Below, in pieces: positions 25,118 through 33,800 of a stretch of 64,000 nucleotides of DNA (within the stretch, counting starts at the first letter, position 1; the number at the start of each line of letters is the position of its first letter). The notes beneath the pieces are model-generated. The model ran no database searches. It worked only from the letters and a program-made list of their open reading frames with translations, and was not told the origin of the DNA. The DNA is from Phycisphaerales bacterium (GTDB lineage: Bacteria; Planctomycetota; Phycisphaerae; Phycisphaerales; UBA1924), in NCBI GenBank assembly GCA_040221175.1, contig JAVJVK010000004.1:1-64000 (forward strand), written 5' to 3'. Made by a program: the position numbers and the translations under genes.

Positions 25118-25916
25118 GATCGCCCGTGGCGCGATCCGCCTGGGCATCATCGTCACTACCATGGGAGCGGTGCTCATGGCCGTTGGCCTGATCTTTTCGC
25201 CCGATCGGGCAATGATCTTTCCCGCGGCCATCGCCGGTCCGTTGCCACCCCCGCCAAAGGGCGTCGAGGCGTTGCAAACCGACGCGGGCCAGGTCTGGCT
25301 GCTCCCGGCATCGGCCGACGAACCCGCGCCACTCATGCTGCTGTTCCACGGCAACGGCGAGAACATCGCCAACCTGCTGCCGACGGCCAAGGCCTACCAG
25401 GCCCGGGGGTTGGCGGTCGCGATGGTCGAGTATCCCGGTTATGGCGGGACGGCTGGTCGCCCCACGCAGGCCTCTGTGACGAGGGCCGCGATTGCCGGCT
25501 ACGACGAACTCGTGGCACGGAAAGACATCGATGGCGGGCGGATTCTGGCCCATGGTTTCTCGCTCGGAGGGGCGGTTGCAGCACAACTGGCGGAACAACG
25601 CTCGATTTCGGGGCTCATCCTCGAGTCAACGTTCACGAGCATGCCCGCCATGTACCGCTCCATGCGCATCCCCGGATTCCTGTGCCGAGACCCTTTCCGC
25701 ACCGATCGAGTACTCGCAGGGTTCGATCGCCCGGTGCTCCTGCTGCATGGGCGAAACGACACCATCGTGCCGCCGTCGCACAGCGCCGAATTGCTTGCCA
25801 TCTCGCCCGACGCCACGCTCCACGAGATGGACGGAGGCCACAACGACGGCCCGTCGGATCCCGCCGCGTACTGGCGCGCCATTGACGCCTTCGTCGGCCG
25901 CGCTCTCGATCGGTAG
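25080..25916 (+). CDS. alpha/beta hydrolase, ABHD13-like
   Basis: 278 residues. An N-terminal hydrophobic anchor ('LGIIVTTMGAVLMAVGLIF', about 21-39) precedes an alpha/beta hydrolase fold. Seen: oxyanion 'FHGNGENIANLL' near 90, nucleophile Ser in 'AHGFSLGGAVA' near 160, acid in 'LLLHGRNDTIVPP' near 220, and catalytic His in 'MDGGHND' near 252. The membrane-tethered form resembles ABHD12/13 and bacterial BEM46-type esterases; substrate unknown. The start lies inside the RND gene, which suggests co-expression. A second ATG at 25092 is possible. It ends two bases before the convergent protease gene. Confidence 0.88.
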   Translation: MTRSMSRPPRLRRIARGAIRLGIIVTTMGAVLMAVGLIFSPDRAMIFPAAIAGPLPPPPKGVEALQTDAGQVWLLPASADEPAPLMLLFHGNGENIANLLPTAKAYQARGLAVAMVEYPGYGGTAGRPTQASVTRAAIAGYDELVARKDIDGGRILAHGFSLGGAVAAQLAEQRSISGLILESTFTSMPAMYRSMRIPGFLCRDPFRTDRVLAGFDRPVLLLHGRNDTIVPPSHSAELLAISPDATLHEMDGGHNDGPSDPAAYWRAIDAFVGRALDR

Positions 25917-25917
25917 G

Positions 25918-27453
25918 TCAGCTCCGCAGACGCACGACGGCGCTCTTGCGTCGCCCGCCGTTGGCGAACTCGACCCGCACTCCGGTATCGAGATCGGCGC
26001 GCTCCATCACGGAGATGAGCTGCTCGACCGTGCGGACTTCGCGGTCGTTGATCGAAAGGATAACGTCGCCCGGCTTGAGTCCCAGGGCACTCGCGGGCGT
26101 CTGCGGATCAACGGCGATCACGTACACGCCCTGGCCGGGCATGCCCGGGAGATTCAAGGGCATGGACTCATCGATGGTGAGCCCCTGCACGCCAAGCGTC
26201 TCGACGGCCTTCGCACGCTCGTCGAGGGCTCGCTCCAACTCGGCCTTCTGCGCCTCCTGGGCCAACCGAATGAGTTCGTCGCCGCCGGTCACTTCGGCTT
26301 CGAGCCGCAGGGTCTGGCCATCGCGGATGATGTCGAGCGTAATCGGCGTGCCCGGCCGCGTGAGCCCGACGAGATTCCGAAGCCGGTTAAAGTTCTCGGT
26401 CTGTCGCCCATTGATCGCGATGATGACGTCGCCGGGCAGCACACCCGCCAAGTCGGCCGGCCCATCTTCGATCACGGTCTGCACGTAGACACCCACGGGC
26501 AGTTCCCGCCCTGTGTCGGCAGCGAGGTCGGTGGTGTTCACGAGATCGCTGACGCCCAGGAAGCCTTGTTCGAGCCGGCCGGTTTCACGCACGTTCTCGA
26601 AAACGCTGGTCGCGATGGCGCTCGGGATGGCAAAGCCGATGCCCACCGAGCCGCCGCCCGACGAGGCGATCATCGAGTTGATCCCGACCAGTTCGCCGTG
26701 CAGGTTGACCAGTGGCCCCCCGCTGTTGCCCGGATTGATCGCCGCGTCGGTCTGAATGAACTCTTCGAATCGGTCGACGCGTTGCCGGCTGGCGGTGCGA
26801 GGCGTGAGACCGCTCCGCCCCTTCGCGCTCACGATGCCGGCGGTGACGGTGTGGTCAAGGCCAAACGGACTCCCGACCGCCACGACCCAATCGCCCACCT
26901 GCAGCTCGTCGCTGTCGGCGATGCGCGCGGGCGTCAGGTCGCTGGCGTCCAGACGGAGCACGGCCAGGTCGGTACCGGGGTCCGACCCCACGATCTGAGC
27001 GGCCACTTCCCGTCCATCGGCGAGGGTGACGACGACTTCATCGGCGCCCTGGATCACGTGATGGTTGGTCAGGGCGAAACCGTCTGACGTCACGATGACG
27101 CCCGAGCCCACGCCCGAGGGCAGCGTCTCTTCCTGGCGCACGATGCGACCAAATCGATCGCGGACGCGACGGGAGACCTTGCGAGCAGTCTGAATGTGGA
27201 TGACCGAAGGCTCGATGGTCTGGGACGCGTGGCGGAATACGCGACTGAGGCTTCCGGCGAAAGCCACATCGGCGCGCACCTCATCAGGGAGATCCTCATC
27301 CTGCACGCGGTCCTGGGAATGGGCAAACACCAGCCCGGACTGCGTGCCGCTGGGTTCCTGCTGAGCGCCCGCATCCGTGGGAAGCATCGAAGCGGCGATC
27401 CCGGTGACAGCCGCCAGTGTGGCGGCGCACAACACGGTCATCCTGATCGACAT
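25918..27453 (-). CDS. DegP/HtrA-like serine protease with two PDZ domains
   Basis: 511 residues. Signal peptide 1-30 (MSIRMTVLCAAT... ending DAGA). Trypsin-like domain with triad His132 ('LTNHHVI'), Asp162 ('GTDLAVLRLD') and Ser244 ('NPGNSGGPLVN'). PDZ1 follows ('GVYVQTVIEDGPADLAGVLPGDVIIAINGRQTENFNRLRNLV') and PDZ2 ('GVYVIAVDPQTPASALGLKPGDVILSINDREVRTVEQLISV'). It degrades or refolds damaged envelope proteins in the periplasm. A consensus AGGAGGT lies just before the ATG at 27453; the longer reading to 27510 adds residues without a ribosome site. Confidence 0.93.
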   Translation of the reverse strand: MSIRMTVLCAATLAAVTGIAASMLPTDAGAQQEPSGTQSGLVFAHSQDRVQDEDLPDEVRADVAFAGSLSRVFRHASQTIEPSVIHIQTARKVSRRVRDRFGRIVRQEETLPSGVGSGVIVTSDGFALTNHHVIQGADEVVVTLADGREVAAQIVGSDPGTDLAVLRLDASDLTPARIADSDELQVGDWVVAVGSPFGLDHTVTAGIVSAKGRSGLTPRTASRQRVDRFEEFIQTDAAINPGNSGGPLVNLHGELVGINSMIASSGGGSVGIGFAIPSAIATSVFENVRETGRLEQGFLGVSDLVNTTDLAADTGRELPVGVYVQTVIEDGPADLAGVLPGDVIIAINGRQTENFNRLRNLVGLTRPGTPITLDIIRDGQTLRLEAEVTGGDELIRLAQEAQKAELERALDERAKAVETLGVQGLTIDESMPLNLPGMPGQGVYVIAVDPQTPASALGLKPGDVILSINDREVRTVEQLISVMERADLDTGVRVEFANGGRRKSAVVRLRS

Positions 27454-27576
27454 GCGCACCTCCTTGTAGGTCATGACCAACACTATTGACCGCGCCCGGC
27501 CCGTGTTCACTGTATCTTGGGACGCGCACCCCGAACATTGCCTGCGTTTGGTTTTTGCAAGGCATGCGATCCAGAT

Positions 27577-28287
27577 CTAGGTACCGCGTGTATTGCCGAA
27601 GAGCTCGATTTGCAGCCGGTGGCAATAGCGCCAGCCTCGCGCCACGCAGGCGTCCACAAGCCATCCCAATGATGCCGGATCAGGGCTGGCGACCCCTTCG
27701 GGCATGAGCAGCACATCGCCCGACTCGACTTCGCGAAGCTGGCTGAGCAGTTGCTCGATCTCTGGCAGGTCGGTCTCAGACGCCACCACGAACTTCAGCT
27801 GGCGCTGGGGATGGTCGGCAAGCAACGCGTGTAGGGCCTGAAGATTGAGGCGCTGCCGCTCGTGTCGCACGGCAATGGCTCCGGAGGGGTCTCGCGGGTC
27901 ATCGTGCGGCGTGCTGTTGGCCAGTTTGGGACTCAGGCTCAGCAGATCGCAATGAACCGAGCGATGGACGGTCCCGGCGGTTTCGATGGTGACGTGCACG
28001 CCCAGGTCCGCCAGGCCGCGCGCGAGATCGGCAATGGGTTCGAAGATCATTGGCTCGCCGCCGGTCAGCACCGCATGCCCGATGCGGCTGTCCCGCGCTT
28101 CTCGAAGGAGCTCGTCGATCGTGCGCCGGTCGCCCTTGGGCTCCCAGCTTGCATAGGGAGTATCGCACCAGCCGCAGCGGAGGTTGCATCCGGCCACGCG
28201 CACGAACCACGAGGGCATGCCCGTGAGCTTTCCCTCGCCCTGGATTGAGACAAAGGTCTCGGCAATGGGCAACGCAGCGGACGTCAT
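27577..28287 (-). CDS. queE: 7-carboxy-7-deazaguanine synthase
   Basis: 236 residues, radical-SAM enzyme converting 6-carboxytetrahydropterin to CDG in queuosine synthesis. The [4Fe-4S] motif is C34-x3-C38-x2-C41 (CNLRCGWC) with the family's preceding '[23 protein letters not shown]'. '[11 protein letters not shown]' is the SAM-binding GGEP. Its ATG overlaps the queC stop (ATGA), so it is translated after queC. The other pathway genes are queC (next to it) and queF (17 kb away); queD was not seen in the window. Confidence 0.95.
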   Translation of the reverse strand: MTSAALPIAETFVSIQGEGKLTGMPSWFVRVAGCNLRCGWCDTPYASWEPKGDRRTIDELLREARDSRIGHAVLTGGEPMIFEPIADLARGLADLGVHVTIETAGTVHRSVHCDLLSLSPKLANSTPHDDPRDPSGAIAVRHERQRLNLQALHALLADHPQRQLKFVVASETDLPEIEQLLSQLREVESGDVLLMPEGVASPDPASLGWLVDACVARGWRYCHRLQIELFGNTRGT

Positions 28288-28973
28288 GCGTACCTCGTGG
28301 GGTCATGCACGCCCGCGGCCTCGAAGCCTCGCCGACGAAGGATGCAGGCTTCGCAACGGCCGCAGGCGATCGGACCTGCACCATCGTCCGCAGGGTCATA
28401 GCACGAAGTCGTGAGCGAAAAGTCAACGCCCGCAGTCGCGCCCGCGCGCACGATGTCGGCCTTGCTCAACTCAAGAAGTGGCGTTCGCACCCGGAGCGGG
28501 CTGGCTCCCTGCGTGCCCCGGCGGGTTGCAAGCGTCGCGGCGCGGGCGAACGCATCGATGAAGTCTGGGCGACAATCGGGATACCCAGAGTAGTCCACGG
28601 CATTCACTCCGATGAAGACGTTCTGCGCCTCGTTCGTCTCGGCGTATGCGGTGGCAATGGACAGGAACACGAGGTTGCGCGCGGGCACGTACGTCGATGG
28701 GATTCCTTCGCTGCCAGGTTCGGCCTGGTCTTTGGGAACATCTCCGCCGGTGGTCAGCGAGGACCCTGCAAAGGGCCCCACGTCGAGGGTGTACACGGTG
28801 TGCGAGGCGGCGCCGAGGCTGCTGGCAACGGCGGCCGCACACCGCAATTCACCTCGATGACGTTGACCGTAGTCGAAGGAGAGCGCGTGGCACTCGTATC
28901 CCTCCTGGCGGGCCAGCGCGAGGCAGGTGGCGCTATCGAGCCCGCCACTGAGCAGGACGACCGCCCGGCTCAT
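28284..28973 (-). CDS. queC: 7-cyano-7-deazaguanine synthase
   Basis: 229 residues; ATP-dependent conversion of CDG to preQ0. The PP-loop SGGLDS is at 9-14, '[12 protein letters not shown]' near 32, and a zinc motif near the C-terminus ('[28 protein letters not shown]'). The start overlaps the trmB stop (ATGA), and the stop overlaps queE. The trmB-queC-queE run therefore couples two tRNA-modifying activities on one transcript. Confidence 0.96.
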   Translation of the reverse strand: MSRAVVLLSGGLDSATCLALARQEGYECHALSFDYGQRHRGELRCAAAVASSLGAASHTVYTLDVGPFAGSSLTTGGDVPKDQAEPGSEGIPSTYVPARNLVFLSIATAYAETNEAQNVFIGVNAVDYSGYPDCRPDFIDAFARAATLATRRGTQGASPLRVRTPLLELSKADIVRAGATAGVDFSLTTSCYDPADDGAGPIACGRCEACILRRRGFEAAGVHDPTRYA

Positions 28974-29704
28974 CTGGCACCGTCCTGCTTGACGAGGATC
29001 GCACCGCGGGGCGTCGCGCCGAGTTCCTTGAACTTGCGCTCGAAGTTGCTTCCGATCAGCCCGCCCTCCGGGGCCGACGGAAGCTTGGGCAGTGCATTCC
29101 GCTCGAACGGGACGTGGTGAAACCCCGACGGCACGGCCTCGCACCATGCCGCAAACTGTCGCTCGTAGAACGCCCAGAGCTCGTCGTGATCGGTGGCCAG
29201 GCGAAGTTCGCCACCCGGTCGAAGCACGCGCCAGGCATCAGCCAGGAATCCGTCCCGCAACACGCGATTCTTGTGGTGCTTGCGCTTCGGCCACGGATCG
29301 GAGTAGTACAGGTGGAGCGTGTGCACGCACGCGTCAGAGACGCGCCATTTCAGGAACGCGACCGCATCGCCTCGCAGCACCCGGACGTTGGACAGCACGC
29401 CGGACTCGCGATGACGCCGAACGCGATCGGCGGTGTAAAAGTAGACGTCCGGATCTTGCTCGATGGCAAGGAAATTGCTGTTCGGGCGAGCACGGGCAGC
29501 CTCGACGAGGTAGCCACCCTTGCCCGGTCCGACCTCGACCTCCAGCGGGCGATCAGGGTGCTCGAACCAGCGGGAGGGGTCGGCCTTGGCCGCATCGGGC
29601 CGTTGCAGCAAGTCGTCGGGCAGCGGGCCCAGTTCATCCCTGGTAACGCCCACGGCACCCGGGGCGTCGTCGAGCGTTCTTCCTCTCCCAAGATCGCTGG
29701 GCAT
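28970..29704 (-). CDS. trmB: tRNA (guanine-N7-)-methyltransferase
   Basis: 244 residues; makes m7G46 in tRNA using S-adenosylmethionine. '[33 protein letters not shown]' (about 53-85) is motif I, and '[20 protein letters not shown]' is the family's catalytic DPWPKKRH segment, followed by '[16 protein letters not shown]'. The first 45 residues are an unconserved acidic/basic extension. The ATG overlaps the stop of the GNAT gene by one base. Downstream queC overlaps its stop. Confidence 0.95.
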   Translation of the reverse strand: MPSDLGRGRTLDDAPGAVGVTRDELGPLPDDLLQRPDAAKADPSRWFEHPDRPLEVEVGPGKGGYLVEAARARPNSNFLAIEQDPDVYFYTADRVRRHRESGVLSNVRVLRGDAVAFLKWRVSDACVHTLHLYYSDPWPKRKHHKNRVLRDGFLADAWRVLRPGGELRLATDHDELWAFYERQFAAWCEAVPSGFHHVPFERNALPKLPSAPEGGLIGSNFERKFKELGATPRGAILVKQDGAR

Positions 29705-30303
29705 CAGACCGGCTCCCTGGGTTGCAGCGTCTTGCTCATGATCAGGCTGAGGTAGTTCGTGTAGGGCCACTGCCACGTCTGCACGACGCGATAGCCGCGA
29801 CGCTCGTAGTACTCGCGCAGCGGGGCATCGGGCTCGGCCATGCTCAGGGCGAGTTCCGTGGCGCCGAGCGCCAGGGTCTCCTGTTCCACGCGATTCAGCA
29901 GCGCCGAACCCACGCCACCGCGCTGAAGAGTCGGCTCGACGGCAAACTGCGAGAAGTGGGTCACGTCCTTGCGCAAGAACCATGGGGGGAAGGCCGCGTC
30001 TTCGCGTTCCTGAAACAGGATGGCGCCAAGCAGCCGCTCGGCCAGCCGAGACGACGGGGCCCCGCCTGCGGGCGTGAGCGCGAGGAACGTCTGCCCTCGA
30101 TAACAGCGCTGGCGGGTGATCTCGACGGACTGGCGGCCCGCCAGCGGATCCATGCCGCGGTCCCGCTGGCTCTGGTAGGCACGGTGCAACAGCGCCGTGA
30201 TCGGTGCAATCGGGTCGGTTGCCAGCAACGGCCGCACCGACACGGCGGGTGCGCTGGAGGGACCAGAATCGGGCTTCGGTTGGCTTGTGTCAGGCTGGGA
30301 CAT
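29704..30303 (-). CDS. GNAT family N-acetyltransferase
   Basis: 199 residues. After a disordered Ser/Pro-rich head (1-25), the GNAT core is visible: an early 'ITALLHRAYQSQRDRGM', the acetyl-CoA-binding 'FSQFAVEPTLQRGGVGSALLNRVEQETLALGATELALSMAE' (about 120-160; motif R/Q-x-x-G-x-G/A as QRGGVG), and 'LREYYERRGYRVV' typical of the C-terminal strand. The substrate is not predictable. It heads the run leading into trmB-queC-queE. It is divergent from the thioesterase gene, 62 bp apart. Confidence 0.85.
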   Translation of the reverse strand: MSQPDTSQPKPDSGPSSAPAVSVRPLLATDPIAPITALLHRAYQSQRDRGMDPLAGRQSVEITRQRCYRGQTFLALTPAGGAPSSRLAERLLGAILFQEREDAAFPPWFLRKDVTHFSQFAVEPTLQRGGVGSALLNRVEQETLALGATELALSMAEPDAPLREYYERRGYRVVQTWQWPYTNYLSLIMSKTLQPREPV

Positions 30304-30350
30304 CCGGCAGGGGGTCGCTTCCGTGGCTTGGGGCGTACGGGGAACTGTAA

Positions 30351-30368
30351 CGCTAGACTCGCCGCGTG
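30351..30368 (+). promoter_or_regulatory. -10-like TAGACT ahead of the thioesterase start
   Basis: CGCTAGACTCGCCGCGTG, ending in the GTG start. TAGACT (30354-30359) lies six bases before GTG, the place expected for a -10 element of a leaderless mRNA. The same 18 bases occur ahead of rpoN at 51138-51155. No good -35 hexamer is seen at 17 bp. Confidence 0.4.
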
Positions 30369-30833
30369 CCCGTTACGCCCCCACAGCCAGCCCAATCGAG
30401 CGGTCCTTCGTCTTCGACCGACCTCCGCGTTCGGTATTGCGAGTGCGACCCGATGGGGGTTGCCCACCACGCGAGCTTCGTACCGTGGCTCGAAATGGCC
30501 CGAACAGAGGCCCTGCGCGCCAGCGGCAGGACCTATGCCCAGATGGAGGCCGACGGCGTGTTCCTGGTGGTCACGAAGCTGGATCTGGCTTTCAGGCGTC
30601 CTGCGCGGTACGACGACGTGCTCCGCATCCGCTGCCGGGCATCGGTCGCCGGCCGGGCCCGCCTTCGGCACGACTACGAGATCGAACTGCTGGAGGCGGG
30701 CGATGGTAAAGAATCCCGGCTCGACGGCCGACCGCTCGTGACGGCCAATACGGAACTGGCGTGTGTTGATGCGACCGGCCGGCCCACGCCGATGCCTCAG
30801 TGGCTGATCGAGGTCGTGCAAGGGCGCTCATAG
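30366..30833 (+). CDS. acyl-CoA thioesterase, YbgC/4-hydroxybenzoyl-CoA type
   Basis: 155 residues, hot-dog fold. 'LRVRYCECDPMGVAHHASFVPWLEMARTEALRASG' (20-54) holds the catalytic Asp of YxxxDxxG/A (CDPMGVAHH), then 'VTKLDLAFRRPARYDDVLRIRC' and 'RLRHDYEI'. It hydrolyses acyl-CoA thioesters in the cytoplasm; chain length unknown. GTG start, chosen because nothing family-like lies upstream. The AsmA-like gene begins 26 bp downstream, so they may be co-transcribed. Confidence 0.88.
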   Translation: MPVTPPQPAQSSGPSSSTDLRVRYCECDPMGVAHHASFVPWLEMARTEALRASGRTYAQMEADGVFLVVTKLDLAFRRPARYDDVLRIRCRASVAGRARLRHDYEIELLEAGDGKESRLDGRPLVTANTELACVDATGRPTPMPQWLIEVVQGRS

Positions 30834-30859
30834 CCGCTCTGGCCTGGCCCGGAGAACGC

Positions 30860-33800
30860 ATGACCGAGCACCCCGACGAAGCCAGCCCCCAGTCAAAGCC
30901 CAGAGCGCGGCTGCGGCGGTGGTTCGTTCGGTTTGTCCTGCTCATGTGCCTGGCCGCGATCGCGGGGGCTGTTGCAATCGGCCTGCTGCTCACGTCTGCC
31001 GCGGGCGTCATCCTTCGCCCCAAACTCGAGCAGGAACTCGGCGTCCGGGTGGAGGGCGGCTCGCTCAAGCTCGACATGGGTGGAGACATCATCATCGAGA
31101 GCGTCACGTTCCGAACGCCCGAGCCCACCGACGCGCTCGACCCACGAGGCGAGGCATCGCGGTTCCTGCACGTCAAGCGAGGCCGGATCCTGCTCGGCTG
31201 GCGTGGCAAGCTGCGAGGCGGCGCCCTGGTGCGGCGGGTGGAAATCTTCGATGCCGACGTCCGCCTGACCAAGCCCCTGGAAGACTTTGACCTCAATATT
31301 CTGGCGGTCGAGCCACCGACGAGCCAGGGCGCCGGCGCCGGTTCGCTGCCGAGCATCATCGTGCACCACGCCAGCGTCCTGCTGGGCGAGCACGATGGGA
31401 GCGGCAACATCTTCGAGCTTCGAACGCTCCCGATCGTCGCATCGTTGCGAAGTTCGAGAGAGAGCCCCGGCGCCTTCGACGTGACGGCCTTCGAAGACCC
31501 CAAGCTCAGTACGAGCGTCAAGCCACTTCGCTTCGAGGGCCAGCTTGGTCCGGACGGTTTCTCGGGCACGCTTGGCGGCATCGACATGGCAGACTTCCCG
31601 CCCGACACGATCCCCCTCCAACTCCGCGAGGTCTACGAGGAGCTGCGCGTCGGTGGGCGTACGCGCGGGGCCACGGTTCGCTACGACCAGTCAACCGACG
31701 TGCTCGAACTCGTGCTGGACTTCCAGGCAAGTTCTGCGCAGCCCGCGCCGTTCGAAGAGGACTCAGCCATCGACGCACGCCTCGACCTGCGCGTGCCGGT
31801 TCCGGTGGATGAAGCGGGCACGCTGAGGCCACTCATTCCGACCAGCGGCAGCGGGCGGGTGCGACTCGTGCAGCGGCCGGCACCCGAGAGCGGGGACTCG
31901 ATATCGTGGCGCGCGTTGCAGGCCCCGTCGGAGCCAGGGGAATCAACCCCGGGCAAGCGCACGCTCATGGTAGAGGGAAGCCTGACCAGTACCATCGAAG
32001 ACCTGAAAGTCTACATCGATCTGCGGCTCTGGCTGGGCAATGCCGAGCCGCTGTATGAATTCCAGGTCGCCACGCTCGAACCTTATGCGTTCACCACCGA
32101 TGCGCCGTGGCTGAGCCGGCCGACGCCTGTTCTTGAGAAGGTCTCCCAGGTCCTGGAGATGTTCGAGCCCGCTGGCACGGTGTCGCTCTCGGCCCGCGTG
32201 GCCCAGGTTGCCGAGGGTGAGGGCGTGCGGCAAGAGGTTTCCGGCCGGGGCACGATCCGGGACGCGGGGATGCAGTTCGAATACTTCCCCTATCCCGTGT
32301 CGGGCGTCAGCGGATCGATCGAGATCGACGATGGAACGATCGGCCTGATGAACCTGCGCGGGGCCACGCGCGCGGGCACACCAGTTGCCGCTTCGACCAT
32401 CATTATGCTTGACGAGGTTGCCACGGGCGTTGACGTCGACGTGCGAGCCCTTGGCGTTCCATATGACGACACCTTGCGCCAGACGCTTGACGCGGTGGCA
32501 CCGGAGATCCGGCAGATCATCCTGAACGAGGACGCGCTGGCCGATCTGTATACTCAGGGTTTGGCGCGTGAGCCGGGCACGCCTGGCCGATCGCCAGCCT
32601 TCGCCCTTGGCGGCCAGGCTGATGCACGCGTACGGGTGACGCGCACCACAGGCGTGGACAACAGCACGACGGTGCACGTGGATGTTCGCAGCAGCAAGTT
32701 TGGTCTGCTGCCCGAGGCCTTCCCGCTCCCAATCATCGGAACCGATGTTCTGCTGACCGTCGATCTGCCCTCGGAGCAAGACACCATTCTCAAGGGCAAG
32801 CCTCGCTTCCTGCAAGTCGCAGCGAACCAAGCCAAGGCCACGACGCTGGCCGGTGGCGATGCCGTGGCGGACGTCGTCGTTCGAGTGCCCCTGGATGAAC
32901 CACCCGGCGAAGAACGCTCGACTACCGTACACGTCGACGTCGACGCTACGGATGTTCCCATCCAGCCTGTGTTGTTGTCGGCCATCCCGACGGGCGAACC
33001 ACGGGAAGGGTCGTCATTTCCCGATGGTCCGCGCGGCATTCTTTATGACCTGCGGCCAAGGGGCGACATCGACGCGCAGGTCGAGGTCACGCGGGATGAT
33101 CGCGGCGAACTTGACTGGTGGGCCCAGATCCAGCCGCAGGAGGCCACCCTTTCGCCAGTGGCGCTCGAACTGCGCCGTCCATTGGTCATCAATGACGTTG
33201 TCGGCGACATTCGCGTCGACGATGCCGGCCTTCGCGGCGAACTGAACGGCCGGGCGTCGGTCGGCGGCGAGGTGAGCGCGACGATTCGTGCTGACTTTCA
33301 GAGCGACGCCGTTCTCGCAGTGGTCAATACCCAGGACCTGAATCTTCAGGCGCCCGTCGAAGACGCCGTGGCCGTCTTCGCACCCGATCTCGCCCGTGCG
33401 CTGGCCGAGGCTCGGAGGACGTTCCAGGTGCGGGGCGTCGCAGACATCGCCACGAACGTGCGCTCCGCCGAGGCGAAGACATCGGCCGAGGTCCGCATCG
33501 CCGGCGTCGACCGGCTGCGATTTGACTGGCTGGGTGGTCGCATGGGCCTCGACGCCGCCCGCGGATCGGTCATCGTCACGACCGGCCAGTCGGGACCGCT
33601 CGTTTCGTTCGACAGGGTCGTGGGCGAGGGAAGCTTCGATGGCGAGTCCATCGGGCGCGTCCGGATGCGGGGCGAGATCCCGCTGGATGCCCTGCGCGAA
33701 GCTGGGAGCCGGCTCGAACGACCAACCACGCTCGATATCGAGATCCAGGGCGGCCGTCTGGAATCCAGGCTCTTGCGCACCCTCGCCGGCAATCGGACGG

